This document shows positions 30,746 to 40,485 of a stretch of 64,000 nucleotides of DNA, one piece after another. The notes under the pieces were generated by a model that did not search any database, was not told the DNA's origin, and saw nothing but the letters and a program-made list of their open reading frames with translations. Every line of letters starts with the position of its first letter. The stretch's first letter is position 1. The translations under genes were made by a program, and so were the position numbers. The stretch is from Durusdinium trenchii (Eukaryota > Sar > Dinophyceae > Suessiales > Symbiodiniaceae): the NCBI GenBank assembly GCA_963970005.1, contig CAXAMN010021385.1, forward strand, positions 222,805 through 286,804, in the 5' to 3' direction.

Positions 30746-31145
30746 GCTTTTACTCTGCATAGTATGAGCGCTTGTTTTACCATTGCTCGGTGGGGGTAGA
30801 GGGTCGGATAAACGAGCCTCAAAAGCGACCTAACAAGCCTGAGGAACAAAACAACGCAAAAACAACGAGCGTCGTAAAACAAATTGCGGCGCCCTCTGGC
30901 GAAAACCCTAGCAACGAACGGAGATCGAGGCATGCAGCGATTTACTCAAGTTGAAGAACGCATAACGAAAAACCCGTCAGTTAGCAATCACGTGAACTCG
31001 GCAATATCTGTTCAGCTGTTCCCGGGAAAGCGCAAGAGTTCAGGAAATGGCTCACGGCGCGCGTGAATCGATCAGCAAGTGTCAGTGGAGAGTTCGGCGC
31101 CCCAATCGGGGATCAGTGGGAAGATGCAGCTGGTCACACTTAGAC
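30746..31145. other. Non-coding stretch, no gene seen
   Basis: Short overlapping frames on both strands only. GCGCCCTCTGGCGAAAAC and similar unique sequence; no repeat or gene structure seen. Confidence 0.5.
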
Positions 31146-31255
31146 CCATAGCTCAAATGAATGAGCGTTAGGTTCAGGAAGTGGCTCACGAACACATTAG
31201 CGCTTTACAATACTCACTAGCACTTTACAAAGTTTAAAGGTAATGCAGGCACACA
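31146..31255 (+). repeat. Dispersed repeat block B'
   Basis: Second copy of the block at 30312-30410: CTCAAATGAATGAGCG followed by GGCTCACGAACACATTAGCG and ACTCACTAGCACTTT, same orientation. Confidence 0.85.
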
Positions 31256-31954
31256 AGAAGCCTTCCCTTCTTGCTTCACCAGTTGTGAGTCCGTCTTCGT
31301 TGGTCCAGGGACAACTCACAACTGCCTGGACCCCGTGCTGGTGAAAACTCTTAGAAACAGAGGTGGGCACTCACACCTACACCTCAATGTGGGCACACGC
31401 GCACGCAAAAGAAGGGAAGGACATGAAAAAGCGCGCTATATATATATGTATATACTTATATGTGACAGGCATTGGCAAGAAAACCAAATCACGATTTCAG
31501 TAGCTGCGTTTTCAGTACGCTTTGCATGTTTTCTATATATTTGGGGTTGCGTTTTCCCCAGCTGCGTTTCCTGCGTGTCCTGCGCGTTTCCTTTGGTAGG
31601 TGTAAAGAGACATGTGTCACTTTTCTGTGCCTGCAAAATTAACTACTCCTCGTCTGGCATGTTGGAAAAAGAGAAACCAAGAATACTGGGGTTCGCTTTG
31701 GAGCTGAATAACCAAAACGGTGTCAATTGCCTCCTGCTAATATATGGGAGAGAGAAAGAGAACTTTTTTAGCCGGATTGCTTGCTTAGAGCTTCAGACAA
31801 AGAAGAATGGTGCCCAATGCCTCAGATAGACCGGGAACAACTGTAACAACCAGATTGCTTTTTCAGAGCTACAGAAAAAGCAATATGGTGCCCGTTGCTA
31901 TGTGAAATCGAAGCAAAGCAACCAGCGTGAGCGGATTATGATTAAAGTGCCTGA
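31256..31954. other. Non-coding stretch, TA tract
   Basis: An alternating TATATATATATG tract lies at 31436-31457. The 164-residue plus-strand frame (31335-31829) has no recognisable features. AGAGCT(T/A)CAGA(C/A)AAAG is doubled around 31787-31880. Confidence 0.45.
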
Positions 31955-32135
31955 ATCATCCTGCAACAGCCTGAGAACCTTTACGAGTGGAAGGTGCTTA
32001 CAACACTCACACACACACACATAGCAGGTACACAAATGAAATTCCCTCCAGCGATTTAGCATCGTTGGACAAGGTTCATCGCCGGAGGCCTGGCCCCCGT
32101 GTTTTTAAAAACTAAAGCTGAAGGGCTCCCTATAA
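31955..32135 (+). repeat. Dispersed repeat block A'
   Basis: Second copy of the block at 30095-30270: begins CATCCTGCAACAGCCTGAGA and continues through CAGCGATTTAGC and GTTGGACAAGGTTCATCGC, with a (CA)n expansion absent from the first copy. Confidence 0.85.
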
Positions 32136-32954
32136 TGATTCTAAGGGTTACACTGTGTTGCGCGCGCGCACACACACACACACACCTACGCCTTGCGGGT
32201 AGTCCATCTGCGCCGCAACACCGCTAGTATAGTGTCGAGTATGCGAGGTCGGGTGACAGTGTCTATAGTTTCTGTCCCGGAAAGCATTGCAGTGGGCCTT
32301 GAATTCTGCTGCAAAGTTCTCGCCAAAAGTCTCTCCAACCTGTCAGTGCACAAATAGCATCATTTAAGGGAAGAGGGTTGATTTCTGATTGATGTTCAAT
32401 TGTGGGGCACATGCCAATGCCTGAATGACATCCCCGATTGAAAAGACCAGGAGATCCAACGTCTGGAGATGGGGCTCAGCCTTGGGAAGTGGGGAAGCCC
32501 AAACGATTTCCTTCACACTGCAAGCAGTGGCCGCTAGCAGTGGGAACAAAATCAACAATGTGAGGGGGTCCTCCAGGAAGCTCGCCCTCCCTCAAGCCAG
32601 CGGAGCTTCCATGAATTGCCTTTACTACTCACTACTTCCCCATGCTCGGCCGCCTAGCGGCCTACCCACCCAAAAAACAAACAAAAGAAAGGTTGCAAAG
32701 CTTCGATGTTTTGGTCTTCGAGTCTGCTCAAAGCTGGCTCATTGAGTCCCCGACCATATTCCAAAGATCCCTCCATGGTCCCAAAGCTGGGCGGTGGTTC
32801 AAATCCTTAGGGTTCATCCGTTGTGAAATAGTCTGCTAGACTATACCGTGTGTATTTTTCTGTTTGCTACATGTCGTGTTGTCTTGATAATGCTTCTGTA
32901 GACCCTCAGACGCGCATTTCTCTCCTGCTGTTCTTTCCCGTTCCCTTTTCTGTC
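32136..32954. other. Non-coding; CA tract and a possible exon
   Basis: (GC)n(CA)n lies at 32160-32186. A minus-strand frame at 32364-32558 starts with a hydrophobic stretch (LILFPLLAATAC) and could be an exon, but no partner exon or clear splice pair is visible. Confidence 0.35.
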
Positions 32955-33107
32955 TTGCTTTCTTGCTTTTTTCCTTCCTTCTTTCCTTCTTTCCTTCTTT
33001 CCTTCTTTCCTTCCTTCCTTCCTTCCTTCTTTCCTTCTTTCCTTCTTTCCTTCTTTCCTTCTTTCCTTCCTTCCTTCCTTACTTCTTTATTCCTTTCTGT
33101 CTCTCTC

Positions 33108-33139
<32 letters not shown>

Positions 33140-33180
33140 TGTCTCTCTCTCTCTCTCTCTCTGTCTCTCTTTCCTTCTTC
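32955..33180 (+). repeat. Polypyrimidine tract (CTTT)n and (CT)n
   Basis: Nearly uninterrupted TTCC/CTTT repeats to about 33090, then CTCTCTCT with GT interruptions. It is strand-asymmetric over about 220 bp. Frames across it encode only S/F/L repeats. Confidence 0.95.
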
Positions 33181-35213
33181 CTTTTCTTTCAAGACCATTC
33201 CCTCGAATCAGTGGCATTCACTTTGCCGATCCCTTGATCATGAGGAAAATTCAGCTCTGTAAGCTAGGCTTGCCACCATGGTTACCACCAGCGATTTGCC
33301 CGATTTGCCCTCCTGAATTCCCAATTGTGTGGCACAATCCCCGACAATGGGCAAAGAAGGCAAGTAGGTGCAGCCTTCATCAAAACGTTTGTTGTGGAAA
33401 AAACTCAACAAAACCACAGTCAGCCCTTATTGACAACCAATGAGCTACAGTAGGAACCAAACGAATAGTGAGAGCCTGATCCTGTGTCCTACCTAGAAGC
33501 TTACCTCCTCATTTAAGTAGGCGCATATTTACAGTAATTAAGGAGGCCGAAGAAGAAACACACACACACACACCCCATGAGTCCCCATGAGCGCTCTCGT
33601 GAAACCTTGGACTCTGGACATGTGTGCTTTGCGAACAAGAGAGTTTTATGCTTTGTATATGGACCCGTGTTCCTTATGTGTCACTGATGAACATTGGGTG
33701 ATAAGTTACAAAAGGCGAATGAACTGTCAAATCTGTCAAATCTAAGCACATCTACATAGATGCAAATATGATCAAACAATGACTCTCTTTGCTGCTTGTC
33801 AGTTGCCTCTTTCGTCTTTTTTTGAATGCATCCACGAAAGCAAGAACATCAAGAGGCCATGAATCACCAGTACGCGTATGCTTCAGCTGCTGGGAATGCA
33901 AAGCTGAATACGACCCCCCAAGCGGACTGAAGTCAGTATTCAATAATTACTCCACTGTCTGAACAGCAAGCACATGGATCCCAAAGTTAGTCGGCAAAGG
34001 GATTAGCTAGTTTTGCAGCTGAACAACAAAACGCAACAACACAGCTACATGAACTGCGAAGTGTGAAGTGTCGCAGGACACTTGTTTAAGGCTTGTGTCA
34101 TGAGACTGATTTAATTATTTGTCTAAAGCCTTTTGAAGACCGCATCAAAAAGTACTTGCAAATGAGTACGTTTCCTTAACTTCAAGGACTGGGAGAAAGT
34201 GCCAACCCGCAGCCCTCAAGATGTCGAAGACAAAATATATATATACTGCAACCGCTGCAACCTAGTCACCCAGTCTCATTCTTGAGTGCTCAGGCCAACA
34301 TGCATCAGAAACAAAATAAGGGAAATTCATGCGCGATCTGCTCTCCTCCTTTACCAACATTGCAGCTTCAAGAGCATGATTCCAAGCCTTGAGACGTACG
34401 GCTTGAGACGGCTGCAGTTGCCATTGTGCGCGATTCTTCAACTTCGGCCAAAACAAGCCATATTGCTGTTGCCTGAGGACCTTGCTGCTCGAGTATTCAC
34501 TGAAATCAGCGGAGTAATTCCGGTGACATGCAGAACTTGGGGAGCGCCAGTTGACCTCTGTCCAACATGTCTCTCTGGGAGGTCACAAGTAGATTCCAAG
34601 TATGTGCAGAACAGGTAGGATTCTCTCCAATCTCAGCTAGACCGCAGTCCCTTTGGGCAAATTGGAAAATGTGTGAATTTGTGAAGAGCAATGGAAAATG
34701 AGTTTGCCTTTAAGCCAGTATTCCATTTCAACCATTGTATATCTATCTGCTTGATCTGCCCCTGACGTGGTTCGAATACCGCCCTGAAGCCTCAAAGCTG
34801 AGGAGCCGACGCCCCTTCCTTGAGCAGCAATTGCCAGAAATCCCGGCTGAACCAATCTAAGAGCCGGAAAAAGCTCTTTGAGCTGTTTGTAGTCGTCTCT
34901 GTTGTCTTTGGATCGATGCTTCGAGGTCGGAGCTCGGGTTCATCAGACCAAAAATAGAGCGGTGCCGTTGAAACCTGGGCGGTCTAGGCACTCGCTGGCC
35001 CACTCTGGGCGGCCCAATAGTTTGGCAAAGTTTCAGGTTTAGAGGGAAGTATGTGTATTTTCCTTACATATTATATATGTATATATGTTTATATAACTAT
35101 TCTTTAAGCCCAAAGGGGTAGGCTGTGAGAAGGCTTGACTAAGCTAACAGGTATGGAGTAGCTACTAAGCTTAAGCAGCTACTACCTAGGAGGCAACGGG
35201 CTCAGGCTTTTTC
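33181..35213. other. Mostly non-coding, no firm gene
   Basis: A (CA)n tract lies at 33558-33573 and TA tracts at 34233-34243 and 35070-35090. A plus-strand frame at 34286-34618 is mildly coding-like (LPEDLAARVFTEISGVIPV) but has no identified domain. GCTACTAAG/GCTACTACCTAGG near 35161-35190 resembles the CTACTAG family. Confidence 0.4.
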
Positions 35214-35228
35214 AAAGAAGCTCCCCCT
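35214..35228 (+). repeat. 5' target-site duplication of the DNMT-LINE
   Basis: AAAGAAGCTCCCCCT here equals 45838-45852 exactly. The last few Cs also align with the start of the spliced-leader remnant, so the true duplication may be 10-15 bp. Confidence 0.75.
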
Positions 35229-35245
35229 AGGCATCTGGGCTCAAG
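35224..35245 (+). other. Degenerate dinoflagellate spliced leader at 5' end
   Basis: The 22 bases match the known leader at 17 of the 21 defined positions, with the final GGCTCAAG exact and TAG, CAT and T also aligned (mismatches near positions 4, 8, 12 and 14). It sits exactly between the target-site duplication and the element's coding region, as expected if the reverse-transcribed RNA was trans-spliced. Confidence 0.75.
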
Positions 35246-35250
35246 ACCCT

Positions 35251-36850
35251 TTGCCTGACGCCCCACCGCGAGGGCCGTGGCTTGGCTGCTGGCCTACTTG
35301 GCCAGGGTCTTGCGTCCACAGACCGCTGGTCACCATCAGCGGGATCGCCATGGAAACTAAGGCCATGATGATAGACACCAGGACAACAGCAGCAAGTTGC
35401 CTCATCGACTGGGCTGTGGTGGGCTTGCCATCGACTCTCGCCTCCTCGGTAAGGGCCAAACTGGTGGCTATAGCTAATGCTGGAGTGCCTCAAGCGAATG
35501 ACATGGAATGGGTTCTTTTTGGCGAAGTTGTGGGTTCCAGTGCTGGACCTCCCCTCACTGTCCATCTACGACGACTTCCGCTGCTGGTGAATGATCCTGA
35601 GAGCCAGAAAGGAAACTGGGACACTTGGGATCTTGTTTGCCCGATTTCCCATGACCGTGTTGACTTTTCCATAGGCATGCAGATTGGCATTTTGACCAAG
35701 CCTTTCGATCGTCAAGCTTTGGGGAAGATTGTTGCTAGTGAAGGTGTTCCGGTTTGGAACGTGCCCTCCTTTCATCAGGAGTTTCCATGGAATGTCTCCC
35801 ACCTTTTCTCAGGTGCTTATGAGGGATGGCTCCGTGCCATGTGGTGGTTGCAGCAGGCCAACCTTGGCCATTCGTTCGCTACCCACACGTCAGTAGACTG
35901 GTGTCCTCAAGTGATGAAGTCATGGAGCTACAACCATGGCCACCAGCACCTTTGCGCTCCGATTGCAGCCTCCTTTGATTCGAAGGAGGTTTTCACTGGG
36001 ATCTTGGCTGATATCGGTGAGCCCTCAATACTCCGGGCCACGTCAAACAAGACCAACCTGTTGATGACTCTTTCTCCACCTTGTCCCAGCTGGAGCAAAG
36101 GAGGGAAAAATTCTGGACTTGCTACTGACGAGGGATTCTGTTTCCTTGATGCTGTTGAACATGTGAGCCGGGCTCGACCTATTCTTGCACTGTTTGAATG
36201 TTCAGATGGCCTGGAAGTTCATCCTCATTGGAGAGTTCTTTCATCCGCATTACAGATGGCTGGCTATAAGAAGGCATGGTCGCAAGATGTCGCCATTCAC
36301 CAGCTCACTGGCAATTTCCGTACACGGTGGCTGGCTATCTGGGTCAGGAAAGACATCCAGGCATCCAAATCCTCTGAGCGGTTCCTGTGCATGATCAACC
36401 GGCGACTGAACTGGAATGATCCGAAGCATATGCATGACCTTCCTGCTGCATTGGGTGAGGAGCTCATCTTGCACTCATCCCAGGAGTGCGTTTATGGTGA
36501 TCGTGCTCTGCTGCCTCCAGCAAAGAGGGCTCAAGTAGACAGCGATGCTTCCTTACAGCAGGTCCTTGAGCAGAGGCTCATCCAGAAAGGTGACTATTTG
36601 CCCACCCTGTGTGCGTCCTACACTGCGCAACACCTCCTTCAAAGGGAGCATTTGGAGGCCAAGGGCATTTTTGCAACGTTGGTTCAGCGGGTAGATCGGT
36701 TTTCCTTTGTGGAACCCTTTGTGTTTGTCTCCCTCTTTGGGACCACTGACTCGATTGCATTGCCAAAGGAACTCCGAACCGCCTTCCATCAGCTCGGGAA
36801 TGCCATCTCTCAAATCCATGCTTTGATTGGTTTGGATTGGAAAGCATTGG
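35251..36850 (+). pseudogene. ORF A part 1: C5-cytosine DNA methyltransferase
   Basis: The frame is open from 35251; the first in-frame ATG is at 35350. After about 140 residues the C5-methyltransferase motifs appear in order: motif I HLFSGAYEGW (about 35794), motif II SVDWCP, motif IV SPPCPSWSKGG with the catalytic Cys (about 36070-36104), motif VI as FECSDGL keeping the Glu (about 36188), motif VIII FRTRWLAIWVRK (about 36316), a target-recognition-like span, and motif X QLGNAISQ (about 36790). The enzyme class transfers a methyl group from S-adenosylmethionine to cytosine C5. The motifs look intact. The frame then shifts near 36850, so the full-length protein is broken in this copy. Bacterial-type Dcm or host DNMT origins cannot be separated by eye. 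Confidence 0.8.
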
Positions 36851-39583
36851 AGCCGAACATGCACAGAAGCTCAAGATTGCGCAACAATGTTGGGAGGAGC
36901 GGCTCACCTCTGTGAATGCTATCGTTCGACAGTGTGATGATATGTATGTGCTACAGCCCTTGGCTGACTTCGTTGCCAAAGCCGGACCTAGCATTGCAAC
37001 GTGGCAACCATGGCTAGCAGGACACAAGCTTATTCGGTTTGGTGATGATGCTTCGCTTATTTCACTGAATGTTGATGCTGCTTTGCCTGCAGTTGCCCAA
37101 CTGCTATTGAGTCTTGATCTTGGTGACCATCTAGCCCCTCGGGTTCAGCTATGTCAGAATGGATGTACTTTCCCAGTTGATGTCAAATGGCATGATCTTC
37201 CCGAAGGCGAGCTTGTTGTGAAAATTGGGACGTTGCCTTTGGGAACTTTAAAGGTTGTCGCTGCCAGCACTCACTGTGATGAAGAAGATCCAATTGTCTC
37301 CCCGACGCAGCCATGGAATGGGGACGACGTTGACCCGGCATTTGATCATCTGCAGGATGCCCACCGAGCGGGCTTCTTTCATGTTGCTGAACATCTATGT
37401 CAAGATGACCTTCCACGCCGTGCAGGTAAAGTTCTCCTTCTCTACCAAGATGGCCTGTTTGATTGGGTCGCCAGTGCGAACTTGGATCGACTTGGGAGCA
37501 TTCCGGCTTTTCACTACCAAGGCAATCGCACACACTTCTTCAAGGTCAATCATGAAGCGCGCCAACATCTTCTGGGTGTTCCAGCAGTTATGGCCATACA
37601 GGGGAGCTACGATCCAACTGGGCCTGACAAGTGGGTTCTGCTTGCCGGAGGTCAAGACCTTCGATGGTGCAAAATCTGTCGGGTACCACGAGTGGCTACA
37701 CCACGACAATGTGACGAATTGTTACAGCAACAGTGCCATGTCTCCATGAGAAATCTGATTGAGTGTCGTGGTGATCAGCCTATGATGCTTGTCAATGGAG
37801 ATGTCCTTTGGAGTGACACAAGGGTCCAGAATGTGATGTCCATTGCTTTTGGAGGTATGGATCGACTCTCCGAGAACCCAAGCTGTAATGCCCACAATGA
37901 TGAGGTTGCTGCCAGATTGCTCCAGTTCAATATGGAACCCGGTGCGATTGGGTTGGATGAGATGATCTTCCACTTTGATATCCTGCAGATTTTGATGCCA
38001 ACCATTTGCTGGTGCCCTCCCGGTGTGTGGGCAAATCATGAAGCACAATTTCGGTTGCCTACAGAGCCTCAAGATCTCCAAAAGATGCTATCAGCATTTT
38101 GTGGTTCCGATTCTCGCGCTGTTTGATTGGATCTTTGTGGAGGTGAGATTCTTCGAAGGACAATGGAGAGTGCTTTATCATTCCCCTGAGCAGCTGACCA
38201 TTCGGCAGACCAATGCCGTCCTAGAGCTCATCAACATCATGGGTGTACCAGTAGCACCGAATGCTTACAGGTGGATTCGAACTCCTGAAGACAATGATTT
38301 AGCCCCATGGCACACCCTGAAAACCTTCTATGCCAGGGCGGGGGCACCGCTCCTTCCTGAATCACACAGAAGCTCCCAACGGCTACAGAGGTCACAGTAT
38401 GCCGCTCATATCATGCAAGTGATTGACCAAGCTGACCTTGATCGGATGGTACAATTTGCCAGGGCACGCCGAGGTGCTTTCCTCATTGCCATCACTGAGT
38501 CCCCCAGCCGAGCACGTGACCTTCTCTTGAGAGCTACTGGGAGACCGCTGCCAGTGTATGACATTCGTGAGATCTTCTTCCTTGCTGATGATTGGTTGGA
38601 CATGCGCCTCAATATATATATATCGAACTCACCCAGGGTGGGCTACCAGTGATGAGATTGAGTTCATCATGTCCTTCTTCCTTCCTGACTCTTTTTGTCC
38701 GCCAGTTCTGCACCATGATCTTTCCCTGATCGCTGCGGGGGTCAAGATCCCTTGCGATGAAGTCCAAAGATTGGTTGCTCTCAGGGAAGGGCATTGGGTT
38801 GGCATTGAGGTTGTCTGCAATGCTACTGAGCACACGCGCCGTGTTGTTTTCTTACAGGTTCCACCTCGTGACCAGCAGTTCTGGCATGATTTTGCTGTGG
38901 ATTACATTATCCCTTTTGGGTTCAGGCCGGTCATCATCGTTGACACCAACCGAACTCGGCCAGGCATGTGTGGATGGGAGCTTCTCCACCGCTGGATTGT
39001 TGCTGACATTCGAATTCCGGACACTTTTCATGCGCCAAACCCCAAGAGACTCATCATTGACACCATTATTGAAGAAGCAAATGTGGCTTGGCGCCTTGCA
39101 GGTGCACCTCCAATGCTATGCACCTTTGCTGAGCAAGTTCGCCCCCTTTTCCTCATGGTTGGCGGTGTGCACCTTCTCCAACCCTGCTCGGCCGCTTCTT
39201 TGGGGGGCATGGAAGGTCAAGTGAGTCCGGATGCTGCCATGCAAGCTGATCCTTGGCAATTTGATGATCCCTGGAAAAACAAAAAGAAGCAAGTCAAGCA
39301 ATTCAAGTGGGAAGATTTGCAACTACAGTCTGACCATCCCTTCGTTGCCAAAGACAAGACTCCGATCCCGTTTGTGCAGAAGCAACAGCTGTCAACCAAT
39401 CGAGGTGGTATTGCCTTTACCAAAGGTAATCTACAGCAGGCTCGAGAGATTGCGCCCAAAGAGCCGTGCGCGCTTCTCCTCCCGCTGATTGATCCCACCG
39501 ATCCTTTGAGCAAGCTGCCAGGCTTATCAGGGCCATATGAAGTGATTGTCTTTGACGCCGCTATGAACCAGCTATTACCTTGA
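36851..39583 (+). pseudogene. ORF A part 2: large region of unknown function
   Basis: Homogeneous coding-like sequence continues in changing frames: about 36850-38100 (one frame), 38100-38612 (next), 38612-39583 (next). The last change coincides with an AT dinucleotide tract at 38608-38622, a likely slippage site. Readable pieces include DQADLDRMVQFARARRGAFL and a C-terminal KNKKKQVKQFKW basic patch. I recognise no domain. It could be a Gag- or ORF1-like nucleic-acid-binding part or further captured enzyme sequence. Confidence 0.6.
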
Positions 39584-40467
39584 CCCTTGCGGCGGTCTGT
39601 GAGATTGTCTTGGAGTGTGATGCACGGCTGACAACCAAGGATATCTTTCAGTCCTTCTATGACAATCCATTGGCCAAGTTCAAGGCTCAGCTCAAAGAAG
39701 TGTGCTCTGATCCAATTTGGGCCACGCTGCCATATATGGTTATCGGGCTGTCCAAGAGCAATCCAAGGAGAAACATGATCTTGCCGACCTCATCAAAGCT
39801 GCCTCGACCATCTCAGGGTATCGTGGCATTGCTGTCACCAAGCGTGGGCTCGCCCCGAGATTTGCCACTGATGCTTTGGCCACTGCAAGAGACCTTCTTC
39901 TACCGCAAGACGATCGTATATGTTCGATCAACAAGGCCATGGTCCCCAAGACCAACGTGGACAGTCTTGGATGGCCGGCAGGAATCTTGGCCAAAGATAT
40001 TGTCTCCGCTGTTCATCAGGCAACAAAGGTCATGCATCCCGACCAGGTCCTTCAGACGAGCTGGTGTATGTGCTTGGACACTCTCATTTGAGGTCCCTCC
40101 AACAGTATCCAAGTTCTCCGTTAAGGTGAACGACAAGACCTTTGAGATTCTCCTCACGCCAGTGTCATATCGACCCCCTTCCAAAGGAAAAGGCAAGGGC
40201 AAGATGGCCAAGGGCACTGGGCCCCCTGCCGGTGAGAATGTCCCACCGCGTGGTTCAGTCTCCAAGGAGATCCACTGCGAGAGGATCGATCGTCTAGAGG
40301 AGCAAGTTGGCAGATTGGAACAGAAACATGAGACACTCTCTGAGAAAGTTGATCGTCAGTTTGGGCAAGTGGGAGACCAACTTCGCCAGATTCTCCAATG
40401 CGTCCAACCTCGCCATCGTGAGCATGGAGGCACACCACCCCCGGTCAAACACCACCGGGCCGCCTGA
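39580..40467 (+). pseudogene. ORF A part 3: basic linker and coiled coil
   Basis: The start (LTLAAVCEIVLECDARLTTKD) is in one frame; 39717-40085 is coding-like in another (FATDALATARDLLLPQDDR, GWPAGILAKDIVSAV); then the first frame resumes. It ends with a GKGKGKMAKG basic stretch and a heptad-patterned coiled coil (ERIDRLEEQVGRLEQKHETL) before TGA at 40465. A basic patch plus coiled coil resembles LINE ORF1 organisation and may mark the end of ORF1. ORF B begins 18 bases downstream in the same frame. Confidence 0.6.
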
Positions 40468-40485
40468 CAAACTCAGAGTGAATTC

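Noticed and set aside
32850..33443. 197-residue frame with LSFFPSFLPSF repeats
   Set aside because: Translation of the CTTT polypyrimidine tract.
36527..36534. GGCTCAAG inside the methyltransferase ORF as another spliced-leader site
   Set aside because: The bases upstream do not resemble the leader, it lies within conserved coding sequence, and an 8-mer is expected about twice by chance in the window.
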